The position numbers and the translations under genes are program-made. This document shows, in pieces, positions 1 to 13,601 of a stretch of DNA of 64,000 nt; the first letter of the stretch is position 1, and each line of letters starts with the position of its first letter. A model generated the notes under the pieces. That model was not told the DNA's origin. It worked only from the letters and a program-made list of their open reading frames with translations, and ran no database searches. The stretch lies in the NCBI GenBank assembly GCA_021521415.1, contig JAIQDT010003810.1, positions 186,001 through 250,000 of the forward strand, in the 5' to 3' direction. This DNA comes from Bidens hawaiensis (Eukaryota > Streptophyta > Magnoliopsida > Asterales > Asteraceae).

Positions 1-3000
1 AGTTGGTGTTACCTTGGTTAACCACACTATATAAGTAGCTGCATACAATGCTTGTGATTCATAATCCTCAAAAAATTATTCGGAATAATCGTACACGAGC
101 GAAAGAGTAGTAATTCATTATGCAAAAATAAATCAACATGGGTCCGACCAATATGAGCTGCAATATGATTTATCCAACAAAGTGAGAGAAAACAACAATA
201 AAGCCAGAGGCACACATAAACATATACCACATTTAATTAAATCAAATTAGTCAAACATTGTGAAAAAAAAACCAGATATGCGTACCTATCTTCCTATGTA
301 ACGCTTGATTAACGTTTCACTCTAGATAAGCTCTTCATATTATCATTGTACAAATTGTTAATGATACATAGATGCAATAGATTCATGGAATTATGAATAT
401 GACTGCCTTAGACCTTCCAAAGTTGATGTACTTTTATACTATGTGACATGCTTTCTTCTAATTCTTATTTATACCATGAATCTTCTAATGCCCTATTCAT
501 CAACCAGCAGCCCAATTAGCTAAATTTTCAGTTAATCAAAACAAAACAAAAATAAATCTTAAAAAAATACATCAGTAGTCATCGATAGTTGCAGCTTAAA
601 CTTACGTTTAATAGTGGAACCAGGAGTTTCCAATCTTGGTTATTAATTAACTTATCAATTATCTTGTTAATACTCACAAAATCATTATAGACATAAGACA
701 TAATAAAAGAGATATTAATAGACCAAGAAGGGTTAGGTTCACACCTGACTTTTGGTCATGTAAGATACTAACCAGCAACAATGATTCTATGCACGGTAGT
801 TTATCTTTGATTTATGCAAATTAAAGTTAATAGGATCAGAGAGTGAAATCAAAGAGAAAATTATTCGCTAGAGCCTGGAAAAGCAACTCACGAGCCAAAA
901 TAAAGATTGAAAAATACAACTCACCAACAGAGGTTGAGCCCTGAAAAAAAAACATAACTGTATATATTTATCGTTAATTACCTTACGAGTTGCATCAAGT
1001 TCATAGCGTAGAACTTGGTAGAACCGGAAAGAACTCACGCCATCCCTTTAAATGTACATGAAAAATATGAGTAAATATATTTGGAATGAATAAAAATAAA
1101 ATAATAATACAATACATGTAGAAAATGATACACTTTGGTTTTGCCCAGGTGCTCTCGAGGACGTAGCAGAAGTTCCTCTCTTTTGTGCATAACCAAATGA
1201 AACAACAAATAAAATACATAAAGCTTGACTTGATTGATATATCCATTAGTAAAAATCATACATAATCATCAAATATGAAATAAAAAAATGTATAAAATTT
1301 GCATTAGATGTTATACTATATATGCATACAAATATGTATAAAACTCTTTAAAAAAGTTATTAACATGCCATGCTAAATGCTTTATAATATAGTGTGTGTA
1401 TGTACATAGCAACTATAAAAAAATAGATATAGATTATATAGATATTTGGGTATATTTATCATCTATTTTAAATAGTTATTATCATTAAAGATGCATTATC
1501 ATATGAATTTAATGTCATAATGTAATTATTAATTAATTGTGCATTATTATATATACTTAATGTTCTTATCAAATTATAAGTATCATTAACTAAAAGACAA
1601 TAACTTTATGCATCTTCTAAGTTCCATTTCAATTTCAATCCCTTAACTCTACCTCCTTTCTAAGCATAACACAAAAACCCTAAATCTCCCCTCCAAAACT
1701 AAAACACAAACACAAAATAGAAACATCAAACATCAATCATACCTGCATGGTAAAGAAAACATACATGCGAGCGAAAAGGGGTGCACTTGAATCCACTAAA
1801 AACGGTTAAATTAGTAAGCAACTTGAAACCCATCTAATGTAATAAAAAATAATGAAAATTGAGACAAATTTTTAAATCACGTATTAAATTCAAATTTATT
1901 TATTCAAATTTATTTACCATTCTAAGTGGATTATTGTCAAGTTTCAAGAAGGTGTCAAATTTTATAAATTTAACTTCCATGGAAACACAAGAAGAAAGTT
2001 TCATATTCCACATAAACTCATCATTCTAAAAGAAATCACCTATCATTTCATGACTCGTATCTTTAAAACGGTCTGAGATCGGGGTGTGAAAGGAACGAGG
2101 GTATATAGAAAAACATATATCACATTATTCAATTCATGTGCAATAATAATAAAACTAAATTGTAAAAAAAAAATTTTGAAATCTACCACAAGCTCCTTCT
2201 TCCAAGCTTGATAACTCATATAAGACTTTAGAAGTTGACCTATCCATCATCTTCATCCAAACAGGTCCTTCATCTTTCTCTATAACAAGCTAGTATATAG
2301 CATCAAATCACATTCACCAACAAATTTCTTGATTTTCCCCATCCAATTTTAACAATCTTAACACATTAATTTAAATTAAATCACACAGTTGAACATTGAA
2401 AAATCAATAACAAAAAAAATCATCTTTAAGTAATTTTTCTCAAATTCAAGATTAAACTAAACAAATCAAACTCAACCACTCAATTCAACATTATCAAATT
2501 AATCTCTAACAAGTTTTGCTCAAATTCAAAATTAAACACATTAAAACAAATTCAACCATTCACTTCAATATTATACATGATCTAACGTCGAACTAAAATT
2601 GAAAATGAATTTAGATTGGAAATAAACTCACGTTTGTACATGAATTTGGCCTATCTCTAAAGGAGGTTACTCTTGGAATTAGTTGCAATACGCCATGGAA
2701 GCTGCAACAAGCACCTATTGCTCTGTTTAGTATTAGTACAAGAAACCCAAATTGAAACGGATTGTTGAGTTGGGATTGAGAAGCCTCCAATAAATTGATA
2801 TTTTAAGGTATGAGTTAATTGAATAACCAAATTTTTAGCCCGTTTAACTTCCCTGTTGGATTGAGAAGTCATTAATAGTAATTAATTGAAATAAAGTTGT
2901 GTATTATATCTTTCAAACCTCTTTCATTCTTAAAAGGATTAAAGGGTAATTACCCTAAACATGAGGCTTCGTTAACTTGTACGATACGCTTGAAGAATGA

Positions 3001-3100
3001 ATCGATGGATTGGTAAATTACTTTTCTTGCCCAATTATGAAATGACTCTTTTGTCCTTGTCCTATAATTATGAATTTACTTTGTTGCCTATCACTCTTCC
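1..3100. other. AT-rich intergenic stretch, no gene recognised
   Basis: I see no convincing gene here. Open frames are short and have no recognisable family. On the minus strand an open frame of about 70 codons (2657-2872) is followed by a good GTGAGT donor near 2630. More short open stretches near 1000-1250 could be exons of a minus-strand non-coding transcript, but nothing decides this. The rest is low-complexity AT-rich sequence. Confidence 0.5.
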
Positions 3101-3105
3101 TTTAT

Positions 3106-5275
3106 TGTAAGGCCCCATTACCGGTAGCACTACTTTCGTGTTGGATTTACTCATAAACGCAGTTCTAAATATCAGAGTTAATTAAAACATTCGCGGAATA
3201 TAAAAGCTTTCATAAAACATTTCATAACAAAACACCTCTTGTCTTAAAACAACATCTTGTCTTTTAAAATAAACAAAACATTAAACTTAAACGTCTTGAG
3301 TCTTCCGATGCCAGCCCCTTATTCAGTGCCACGTGTCTCCTCAAGCGAGCTGCCTCATCCTACTCACCTGCGTGCATACTAAAAGTCAGCTACGCTGAGT
3401 GAGTTCTAGTTAATCACATAATCATACAATACCTTCTTACATTTCATACTTAACCTCTTAACTTTCTTACATACACACGTAAGTGCATATACTTTCATTC
3501 TTACCTTCATACTTCCTTTACATACATAATCATACGTTTTAAAGAGTCTTCGCCCTATAACCTCACAGATATTATAAGGGTCTGGTCCCTAACATCACAG
3601 ATATTATTAGGGTCTGGTCCCTAACATCACAGATATTATTAGGGTCTGGTCCCTTTGTTTCGTGTAACTGTACCGTACCTGTTCATACATACTTTCCTTG
3701 ACAATACGTGCAATCTCCGAAGAGCGTTCACGTACCATCATCATAACATACATACATTATGCATACATCATATATTCATACATACATCCTATCTTTCATC
3801 ATACTTATCAATCATATCTTAACTACCACCTGACGGTACATGCAATATCCGAAGATTGTTCACGCACCGTCAAACAATCATCATACATAAATCATACAAG
3901 GCATACACTTACCACTTAAGATAAGTGTATTAACTATCACATCGAGTATGCACACAGCCCCGAAAACATAACAAGGAAGTGGGGCTAGAAACTCACCTCA
4001 ATGCGGTTGCGTTCACCGTTTACGGTTATTCCCTTCTTGAGCTGTGCCCGACTAACTGTATAATAATTATACGTTTCAGTAAACTATCACTACACATATC
4101 GCCTTTCTAGTTTATTTATTACCCTCAACGAACGGGGGTCCGGGGGCAGCGCCCCTGGCAGCAGGGTTCTAGGGGCGGCAGCCCCTAGCGGGGTCCAAGG
4201 GGCAGAGCCCAGGTCAGCTTGGAAAAATTTTATTTTCATTAACTGCTTTAACACATTTTCCATTAGGGTTTTGAATCCTTAAATAATCTGCTACTTAAAG
4301 TCCAAGGGCTTCTTTGTAATTGAATCGTTCTTTTCTAAGTTCAGGGACTGTTATTGTCATTCAGTTAAACTTCTAATTCATTATTGGTTCATAGAGAATT
4401 GGATTATCCTAGCGAACTGGTTCTTATAACGAATTGAACCCTTAACGAACTGGACTCCTTAACGAATCAGTCCATATAGCGAATTGGACCTTCTAATTCG
4501 TTATTTCTTTTAACGAACTAATCATAACGAATCAAGGGTAATTCGTTACCCTTTTCCCTTAACGAATCATAGACGAACTAGAGCTAGTTCGCTGTGCTCC
4601 CTTAAGCGAATCAACTAACGAATCACCTTCAATTCGTTAAGTCCCCATAGCGAACTAGGGTTAGGTCAGAACATTCCCTGACATTCCTTATCCTCGTACC
4701 ACTATTCCGGCGCCGCCTTTGCCGGAAAGCCGCCGGAAAACCGCGAACACGTAGGAAAAACGAGTTTTAACTCGTTTTTCACCGTTTTTCATCCTGTTCG
4801 ATCCAGATCTGAGCTAGGGTGACCCCTAAGCTCATCATAGGTTCGGTTTATACCCGATTCCACCCGGATCTCATGACTTAAACGGTTTAACGGTGTCGGC
4901 TCGTCGTTTAGTGACCATAACTAACGGATTTTAACTCATACAACAAAATACTATCATACCTTGGGTCGGGATCCGATTCTTCTTCTATATTTCGGCTAGA
5001 GAGAGGCTAGAGAGAGATCTTAAGTGTGTGTTTTGGGTGGTGTATGGAATATGTGTGAATGAGGATTAAATGGATATTAAGGGTTTACATATTTATGGAT
5101 CATGGGCTTAAGCCCATGGTCTTTCCTTCTTTCTTTCCTAACCCAAGTCCATAACCCATATTCATTTACCCAGCACTGACCCAACTCGTATTCTATTTAT
5201 CTAAACCGATAACGACCCACTATGAAAGAACTAAATTTATTTTTTTATTATAATAACCGAAAGTAGGATGTTACA
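3106..5275. mobile_element. Solo LTR (Gypsy-like), 2170 bp, with 5-bp TSD
   Basis: The segment begins TGTAAGGCCCC and ends GGATGTTACA, so it has the TG...CA and TGTAA/TTACA ends of an LTR. It is flanked by a perfect 5-bp target-site duplication, TTTAT, at 3101-3105 and 5276-5280. There is no gag-pol between the ends, so this is a solo LTR left by recombination. Read on the minus strand it starts TGTAACATCC, a form I associate with plant Gypsy LTRs; superfamily and orientation are inferred. Internally it has three 32-bp tandem repeats, a GC-rich block around 4134-4211, and many degenerate AACGAATNNG-type units at 4380-4660. Confidence 0.88.
3559..3654. repeat. Three 32-bp tandem repeats inside the solo LTR
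   Basis: Three consecutive 32-bp units lie at 3559-3590, 3591-3622 and 3623-3654, each containing CACAGATATTAT and GGGTCTGGTCCCT. Units 2 and 3 are identical and unit 1 differs at a few positions. This is probably a variable-number block within the LTR's U3 or R region. Confidence 0.9.
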
Positions 5276-5467
5276 TTTATATATAATATAGATATAGATA
5301 TAGATTACCAGCCAAATATATCTTTTAATGCCCAACATTGCCATCACTTTTGTAATGGCAATTGGAATGATATTAACTCCTTATCAAATTCTAAGTATAT
5401 CTTACAATAAACAAAATTAAAATCCAAAAATATATATAAATGTTAAAAACGAATAATGTAAAACAAC

Positions 5468-5492
5468 CCCGTAATACAGGGATAAAAGCTAG
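5468..5492 (+). mobile_element. Helitron-like 3' terminus
   Basis: A short CCC...GGG hairpin (CCCCGTAATACAGGG) is followed about 10 nt later by CTAG and then T. This is the usual layout of a plant Helitron 3' end. I could not locate the matching 5' TC end, so only the terminus is called. The remaining sequence from 5276 to 6163 has no recognisable gene. Confidence 0.5.
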
Positions 5493-6163
5493 TTTACTAT
5501 ATTACGTTGTCCGAATGCTAAATGTGAACTGAATTGGTAAACCATGCTGACTTGGTAACTGCATATTGTTTGGTTATTATTATTATTATATTATTTTGTC
5601 TATTAATTTGGTTTTTATTTTTTACAATGAACTTAGGAAAGTTTTGTTAGATCTATGAAGTACTTGAAGATTCCTATATATTGGACTGAAGCACAACCCA
5701 TAAAGAAATTATTTATGCCAGTTAGAAGTGAACTGAATTTGGATTCTAAAAACATTAAACAAGAGCAAGCAAAGTTTTTTAAACAACACCCTACATTAGT
5801 AAATGCAAAGTCTTCATAAAACTAAATCTTTTAAATAAATATTTACCATGTTAGGCTCAACGTTTTTTTTCTTTGTTTTGTAGGCAGAGTTATTGCTGCA
5901 AAGCTCATTTGACTCGTCAAACAAACACGTTAGTACTAGGATTTCAAAATGACTACAAACTGTGATGGAGCATGCACAACACTTGCTTGATGAATTAATA
6001 AAGGTACTACAACCCTAAGATTGTTGTACCGTATTTTTATCATGTGATGAACATATCCTGAACCGTCGAACCGACCCAAGTTTTTTACATCCGACCATAT
6101 GAATTTGGATCATCAAAAAATAGTGAACTCCCTAGAAAAAAAAATCCTGAAACCGTCAATAAT

Positions 6164-7945
6164 TATACACTAACTTATAGTATCATGTCAAATGACATTG
6201 TCACATTAAATCATATCTTGTTATAACATATATCATATCTTACTATAAATTACAATAGCATGTGGTGCCATATCATGTTAAATCAATCATATCCAATGAT
6301 AATATGTTTCACATCGTATTGGCATATACTAAAAGTGGTTGTGGTTTCATAAACCATGTTGACTTGGTAACCCCAAATTGATATACTATTATACCTAATG
6401 TCATATTTTTGTCTTATTTTATATTAATCAAGCATAAAAAGGTCTTTATACGAAAACACACACTTTTCAGGGGTTATAGTGCAAACTTTGGACCAAGTTG
6501 TAACCAAGGTTGGTGTTCTATATAAAGGGACGCAATTTTAACCTGATCTCTAAAATCGTTAATTTCATTGCCTGTATAAACGACCATGATCGGTGGTTTC
6601 ACAACTCTAATCCTTTTTCTTCGCGGGACAATCAAACACTTCTAATTATGTGTTCATGTAAGTAATTTAATTTCGTCTTAGTTCTTATTCATAAACCACC
6701 TATATTTAATATGTTTAATTCTTGCCTTTGAGAATTTTGTGTTTTGAACTCATCCTAACCATTTTATGCGACCTCACAGTATACATTATACATTGATCTC
6801 TCTGTCTACGTGGCTAGGATCATATATAGCATGTTGGTTGTTCATAGCAGATATTGTTGGATGATGTGAGATCCCCGAAACGGGTTGGTTGGTTGGAGCC
6901 CGAACATTCGTAGAGTGGTAAACGTGTTCATCCAAACATTAAGTGATAATTATCGTGGACAACAACAAAGAGCCTGGAATTGGATAGTTATAATTATTGT
7001 TCTAACATTGGTAATTATAGTTCCTCGTTGGTAATTATTATACACTAACTTATAGTATCATGTCAAATGACATTGTCACATTAAATCATATCATGTTATA
7101 ACATATATCATATCTTATTATAAATTACAATAGCATGTGGTGCCATATCATGTTAAATCAATCATATCCAATAATAATATGTTTCACATCGTATTGGCAT
7201 ATACTAAAAGTGGTTGTGGTTTCATAAACCATATTGACTTGATAACCCTAAATTGATATACTATTATACCTAATGTCATATTTTGTCTTATTTTATATTA
7301 ATCAAACATAAAAAGGTCTTTATACGAAAACACATACACTTTTCAGGGGTTATAGTGCAAACTTTGGACCAAGTTGTAACCAAGGTTGGTGTTCTATATA
7401 AAGGGACGCAATTTTAACATGATCTCTAAAATCGTTAATTTCATCGCCTGTAATCACGACCATGGTCGATGGTTTCACAACTCTAATCCTTTTTCTTCGC
7501 AGGACAATCAAACACTTCTAATTATGTGTTCATGTAAGTAATTTAATTTCGTCTTAGTTCTTATTCATAAACCTATATTTAATATGTTTAATTCTTGCCT
7601 AAGAGAATTTTGTGTTTTGAACTCATCCTAACCATTTTATGCGACCTCACAATATACATTTATCTCTCTGTCTACGTGGCTAGGATCATATATAGCATGT
7701 TGGTTGGTCATAGCAGATATTGTTGGATGATGTGAGATCCCCGAAACGGGTTGGTTGGTTGGAGCCCGAACATTCGTAGAGTGGTAAACGTGTTCATCCA
7801 AACATTAAGTGATAATTATCGTGGACAGCAACAAAGAGCCTGGAATTGGATAGTTATGATTATTGTTCTAGCATTGGTCATCCAAACATTGGTAAACGTG
7901 TTCATCCAAACATTAAGTGACAATTATTGTTCTAGCATGGAAATG
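6164..7945 (+). repeat. Tandem duplication, period about 875 bp
   Basis: Copy 1 (6164-7038) and copy 2 (from 7039) are nearly identical with small indels. Each carries a TATA-like TATATAAAGGGA (6519 and 7395), a GTAAGT donor-like site about 140 bp downstream, and a conserved block around ATGTTGGTTG (6831 and 7697) running into GATGTGAGATCCCCG. Copy 2 ends with an extra short duplication of a CATCCAAACATT-containing segment (7878-7915). The copies are diverged relatives of the transcription-unit family at 14.3, 18.1 and 28.1 kb. No long frame is conserved, so a non-coding or micro-ORF transcript is more likely than a protein gene. Confidence 0.85.
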
Positions 7946-10290
7946 AGATGTGATTAAAATAAATAGAATGTTATACACTTGTAATTAACTTTGTGATTTC
8001 TAATATGTACATTTTCAATACAACTCAAAATTTTTGATTTACATCTTTGTTCTTATTCATCTTTGTTCTTATTTTGAGATTGATCTTGTAATATTGTAAT
8101 ATATTTTGTTATGTTACAGCTGGATAATATATAATATTAAAATAAAATAATTACTGCTATTTTTTTAAAAGATGTAAATTATAACTTAACCAAAGTAGTA
8201 ATGTAAATATTATATTGATTTTTGTCAATTGTGTCAATAAAACTGAATTTGAGTTCTTGCGGTATAGGAATGAGGCAATGAGACGGGTCAAGTTTTGACC
8301 CGACTTGATTTTAAGTATAATTTGACTAGATTTTAAGTAAAATTTATATCGGTACATAGATAAAAATAAGTACGTTTTAACGATATATTCGGAATTTTGT
8401 GAAACCTTATATTTTAAAAGTTAAAAAAGAAAAAACTAAACATAAGTGAAATTAATTATAATATTAAAATATAAAAAGATAAAAGAATAACTAAGTTTAT
8501 TGTCCAAGACGGATTTCGATCAAAACTTGTCGGCGAAGACGGATTTGAAACACTTTTGATTAGCTCAAACAAAACTCATATGTGAAAACGGACTTGGTTC
8601 AAAGTTTGTCTTCGTCGATGGGATTTACATTGATCTTTTTGGAATATTCAAAAAATTAAAGACATTTTGAGAACCTTTCTTCAAAATGAACATTTTGAAA
8701 ATTTTCCCATCAAAATATTTATAAAATTAATGACATTTTAGGACTCTCTATTCAAAAGAGACATTCTGAAATTTTTTCTTAAATATAACTCATAGTATAT
8801 GATATGACAGAATATAATACGATATGATATAATTTAGAATGATTTGACATTACACAAATAAATGTTGTATGATATAATAATTATTTTTGTTAAAAATGGA
8901 TTAAACTTTAACTCTATGTGTGTTGAACACAATATATATTTGTTTTTTTTCTAATGTTAAGGAACTTCATAATAGTCTCTTACCTGTGTTATCTAGACCT
9001 CGTATATCGATTTTAAATTATAAGACTGCACGGTGTGGGCTTCCAAAGGGGTGGTGAAGGGGGAACGCGCCAAGGCTTTGTTGTGGGCGGTATAAGGGAG
9101 GGGCTTTATTCGGTTAATGGGGGCGGTAATTGAAATGTGGTGTAGCTAGGTTTGTTTTTCACACACTCTCTCTTTCATACACACATACACATATAGATAA
9201 ACACGTACATATTTATTTATATATTATAAAATAAAAATGGTAAAAGAGGCTTTAACTCACAACGCGGCTTTAATATAGAAGAGCTTTAAATACACGTTTC
9301 CTACGTGGCAATGATGTGAAGGGACGGTAAAACCTCTCCACAACACATACTCTGACCAAATTGTCTCTATGTTGGATTACAAAACTCGATGTACCAAACT
9401 ACCCACGGAATATTTTTAACAAGCAAAGGATTTCCCTTTTAACACTTGTAGTTAACCATCATTATTAACAGCAAAATAATAATAACCATTATTCATTTAT
9501 TATTTTTAATAATAGATCTTATTCCGAACTTATGTCACATTTATATCAAATTCTCTTTCACATCTTGAAACGACAAATTTACCCCAACAGAACATCATAA
9601 GTCGGCGTCGTGCCTTAATACATTGATGGGAGTGAATACGGTGTTGTAACCTTACAAGCAAACCAATCAAAACTGCATAGTTTTGATCAAAACCTCATTT
9701 ATTTACAAATCCTTTCCATTCTTATAAAAATCTTAATTTGGTAATCTTGAATTTCAAATACGTTTAGATGCACCTTCTCTCCAAATTCCACTAAAGAACA
9801 AAACTTAGTTTTTAGCCTTTTCGGATCTTGCTCGTGGCCTTCTTAAATTGTTTTATTTTTTCTTTTGATCAACGTAAATTCTTACATAAGTGGCATGCAA
9901 TTTCTTGAATTATTTGTATTTTTTTCTTATGGATTTTAAGTTTATGTATTAATATCAATTAAATTATATATACTATTTAAGTATATTAGATAATCGATGA
10001 ACGAATTATCCAAAACAAGCACATGAACACATATTAAAAAACCTGTAAAAACCTCTTCCCATGTAAAACCATAATAGTCGCTGAGGCTATGGATTTTTGG
10101 GATGGAAGTCTCTTTAAACTAACATTTACCAAAGAGTTGAAATGGAATTATCGTATACATAGAAAGAATTTAAAACAAATGAGGTGGTTTTAATCAAAAC
10201 TACGTAGCTTTGATTAGTTTTGCGTGTAAGATTACACGTCTAACAACAACGTATTCACTTTCCCCTATAACATTTTGTCATAAAATACCC
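7946..10290. other. Intergenic, repeat-derived
   Basis: No gene is recognised. The 8760-8880 stretch contains the ATGATATGA-rich sequence that recurs at 16.0, 21.6 and 23.9 kb. The 9030-9350 stretch is more GC-rich and begins near CACGGTGTGGGC; it may be a diverged MITE, but I could not confirm terminal repeats or a target-site duplication. Confidence 0.4.
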
Positions 10291-10299
10291 GCTTAGTTT

Positions 10300-10645
10300 A
10301 ACAATTACTCCCCCATTGACCCCCTAACAAGAGGAGGATCATATAACAACCCAGTTTCACTATTTTTAACATCAATTCCACTAACCAATTGATCAAAACA
10401 TTCTTGAGTCCACCATTTAGTACCTCTAAAATTTTCGTAATCCTGACTACTCTTCCTAAAGTTCACATTTTGAACACATTAAAACATAAAATTAGAACTA
10501 ACATGTGGTCCAGGTGCATTATGGACGGTTCAAGATGAACCAAGCCAGCACATGGTGAATTAATACCAACCTGATTATGATATGGTCTAGGCCCAACAGT
10601 TTGAGTAATAATAGGCCCAGGGTTACTATCCCTATAATCCAGCAT
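10300..10645 (-). pseudogene. Unidentified protein-coding remnant (two exon-like pieces)
   Basis: On the minus strand an open piece containing DYRDSNPGPIITQ ends at a possible donor (CAG then GTTGGT, near 10573). A second piece after TTTAG (from about 10463) reads GTKWWTQECFDQLVSG and later GLLYDPPLVRG, then a stop near 10307. Codon use and composition look like genuine coding sequence, unlike the surrounding AT-rich DNA, but I do not recognise the family. No start codon in frame joins the pieces to an upstream exon: a stop lies just before the first piece. It could be the 3' end of a larger broken gene or a captured gene fragment. Confidence 0.35.
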
Positions 10646-11594
10646 GAGTCATAAGCCCAAGAGTAATGGGCCCAGAACAAGACGTATACATTTTACTTTT
10701 CAGAAGGTAAGAAATGAGTTCTTTAGATGTCGTTTTATTTTATACTTATGAATCACCTGATACTCATTTTTAATAATCAATAAGTATTTTTATACAAATG
10801 TTGGTAGAGTCAAACGTTGGTCAGAGTTAGTTTGATTTATTATGATAAAAGTTTTGTAGCCAAATTTGAAAGTCTAAATATTTAATTTAGTGTAAAAGTC
10901 TAAAAACCTTGTGGCTAAAGTTGAAAAGTTTAGAGTTATTTTAAATTTTTGTGAAAAAAGTTGAAAGAATATACGTTTTGGGGCCAAAGTTTTAAGGTTA
11001 AAAGCATCGTGACAAAAGTTTTATTACTAAAGTTGAGGGTTCGAAAAGTAAAGACTTAAGTTGAAAGAGTAAAAGCTTTATTACCAAATTGGAGGGGTTG
11101 TTTGTGTCAACTGTAAAACCGTTGAGTACTATATAATCATCGCTATCGTTGGATTTCAGTTGAACACAACTTTTAGGGTTTAACTACGCCGCTCTCATTT
11201 TGTTTTTGACCGTCTTCTTCGTCTGAGTTTTGATTCTCCTACTACTAAGATTTTTAGAGTTTATGGTATGATGATCTCTATTTCAATTATTGTTTGTATT
11301 TTTTTGGGTATGTTTTGTATGTATTCTTGACTTGGTGGTTCATCGTCTTTGTTGAATCATTTGGGGTTTTTGGGTTACGACGCTTGATAATAAACATAAT
11401 AATAATTACTCACTTGAAGATATATCACATTGTTTTGGGTTATTGTTCAGTTTTATCATATGTAGATAGTATATCAATATTGTCAATTCATACCACTTTT
11501 GTCTTCTTCCTGAAATAACTGATGTATCGATTCTTAAATTAGGAAAGATAGATCAAAGTACATGCTTGCTTGAGAATCACAGAAAGAGAAATCA

Positions 11595-11693
11595 ATGGAT
11601 AGCCAATTTAACAAGGGAGCTTCACATTGGGCTAAAGTTAATAAACCTCCTTGGTTGTGGAGAATCCATTTCCATGAATCACCATTGTTAATA
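11595..11693 (+). CDS. Possible short exon (33 codons) of an unrecognised gene
   Basis: An ATG-initiated frame reads MDSQFNKGASHWAKVN and continues to codon 33, where a good GTAAGT donor follows at 11694. The paralogous sites are broken: at 17550 the frame stops after 19 codons, and near 27600 the ATG is lost and an early TAA appears. This looks like the first coding exon of a gene that decayed in the duplicates. The next exon would lie beyond the inserted LTR (after about 13672) but closes quickly. Family unknown; it may be non-functional here too. Confidence 0.25.
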
Positions 11694-11749
11694 GTAAGTT
11701 CTTTTTGTGTTGTTCTTCAAACAAATTATAAGCAATCCAATTTGGACGA

Positions 11750-13601
11750 TGATGTTGTGTGATATATGTATGTTTTTATTAAATATTTCACACTTTGTCG
11801 GATTTTAAAAATGGGTTTTCACTTAAACTTAATAAAGCATACACAAACGGCAAGTGTACCAATCGTGTAAGTAATATAGTCGCGGTAAGAACCGAGAATC
11901 AATCCGTGGACCCGTAAATTTCAATATTAAATCCTTGCATTTTAAAATAACCGTAAGAAATATCATAAGAGTTTTTGTTTTTAAAAGTAATTTTTTAAAG
12001 TGACTTATAACAATAATATAAAGCAAGCAAAAATATGATAATGGAAAGATTCAAGATTTAAAAGCTATCACCTTAACTTTAGAATCCACTTGACTTCTTA
12101 TGATGGTAAAACTCAAATATATGACAAATTCACTATTTTAATTTGTTTATGGAAAAGAGTAGTCACTAGTTATAGATAACTATTCCTTTGATTTTTTTGG
12201 AAAACTAGTATGAATTATACAAACTAATCACCTCAAATCATAATTGTAAGTGAACCTTTATGTTGAAATTTGAGGATATAGATTATCATTCAATTACGAA
12301 ACTCAAATCTAACAACCGTTCGGAAAGATGTCATGAAAAACACCTAATCCACCTATGGTTGATTAAAGTAGAAAAAGTTCAAGTATTCCTTTAATTTATA
12401 AATTTTCAACCCAAGTGTAATATCAAAATAGTTGTGTTAACAAAATACTTATAATATTACTTAACAAGAATATCAATTCATAACAAATGTTCAATCTTTT
12501 CAAATCTAAACATGAGGATGTGTGTTTAACCAATTTTAATGTTAATATGCAAGAATTATTTTAACTATTTCTAGATTAAAAGTTATAAAGTTGCAAGAAC
12601 AACATTTATAAATAAATGATAAATCAAGAGTCTTTCAACATAACAAGACATACCATTTATAATTCTTGTATATTAATTTCAATTGTTTAAACACAATATT
12701 TCATCAAAGGATAACCAAGAATTAATCATTATTTCAACATAAAATTACCATATATTATTTCAAACCATCAAAAGTTATCAAGTTTCATCATAAGTTAAGG
12801 TGATATGAAGAGTTTAGCTCATGATAATAATGAAATATACATCAAAGTAAAAGAACATAGCATTCATAATTAACTTTAAGATAATCTAACCCAAGAACCA
12901 AGCTAGATGATTATGTGAATGCTTAGAACCCCTTTTTGATGTTGTATGGATCTTCAAGAGCTTCTTCTTGCATTCAATCTTCTGGAATTATGGTGATAAG
13001 GGAGTGTTTTTGTGTATGTAATTCGATGTGTGTGTAGAAGAGAACACAAAAGGCCAATTTATAGGCAAACTGCTGCAGGAGGCACAGGGTATGCCAAATT
13101 CAGCACAGCCCATGCTGGTCCCCAAATCTCTGACAGAATATCTCTTGTACTTGAAGCATGTGCACACATTTGACCATCGGGTGTGCCAAATCAAGCATGG
13201 GCTGTGTTAACCCTTGTTGGCCGACAACAGTACTTTTTGCTTCCATCATGTTAGGCATCGGGCTGTGCCAAAGTGGGCACATGGCTGTGCTTGACCTTGC
13301 TAGATGACAAATTGTACTTTTCTTTTTATTATTTAGACATCAGGTTGTGCCTGAATGAGCGCACGGTTGTGCCTGACTAAGCATTGGGCTGCGTCTTTCT
13401 GGGCATGGGGCATGCTTAGCGCTGGAAGTTCATTTCATCGCCATTCTTCTAGAAAATTGCTCGTTTCTCTTTTATTAGCTCGTTTATCCCTGGAAATTCA
13501 AATTAAACAAGTTAAGTATCAATTCTAACTAAAATTCCCAAGAAATACCATAGATTGGAGCGTATTTGATGTATAAAAGATGTATAATTTTGTATACATC
13601 A
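11750..13601. mobile_element. LTR-like insertion (solo LTR candidate), 1852 bp
   Basis: The segment is absent from the paralogous position in the other two duplicate copies. It starts TGATGTTGTG and ends ATACATCA, so it has inverted TGATGT/ACATCA ends. Its flanks, GACGA and GCCGA, are compatible with an imperfect 5-bp target-site duplication. It contains the GGCAAGTGTACC motif (near 11850) and repeated TGTGCC/GGGCTGTG words (13080-13410) seen in large plant LTRs. No polyprotein is visible. It is probably a solo LTR; the superfamily is undecided. Confidence 0.6.

Noticed and set aside
6840..6900. C/D box snoRNA in the GGATGATGTGAGATCCCCG block
   Set aside because: A C-box-like word is present but no convincing D box or closing stem is positioned correctly.
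9030..9350. MITE candidate beginning CACGGTGTGGG
   Set aside because: I could not find matching inverted ends or a target-site duplication.
12988..13282. Overlapping 60-68-residue ORFs on both strands
   Set aside because: They are translations of TGTGCC/GGGCTGTG words in an LTR, with no protein similarity.
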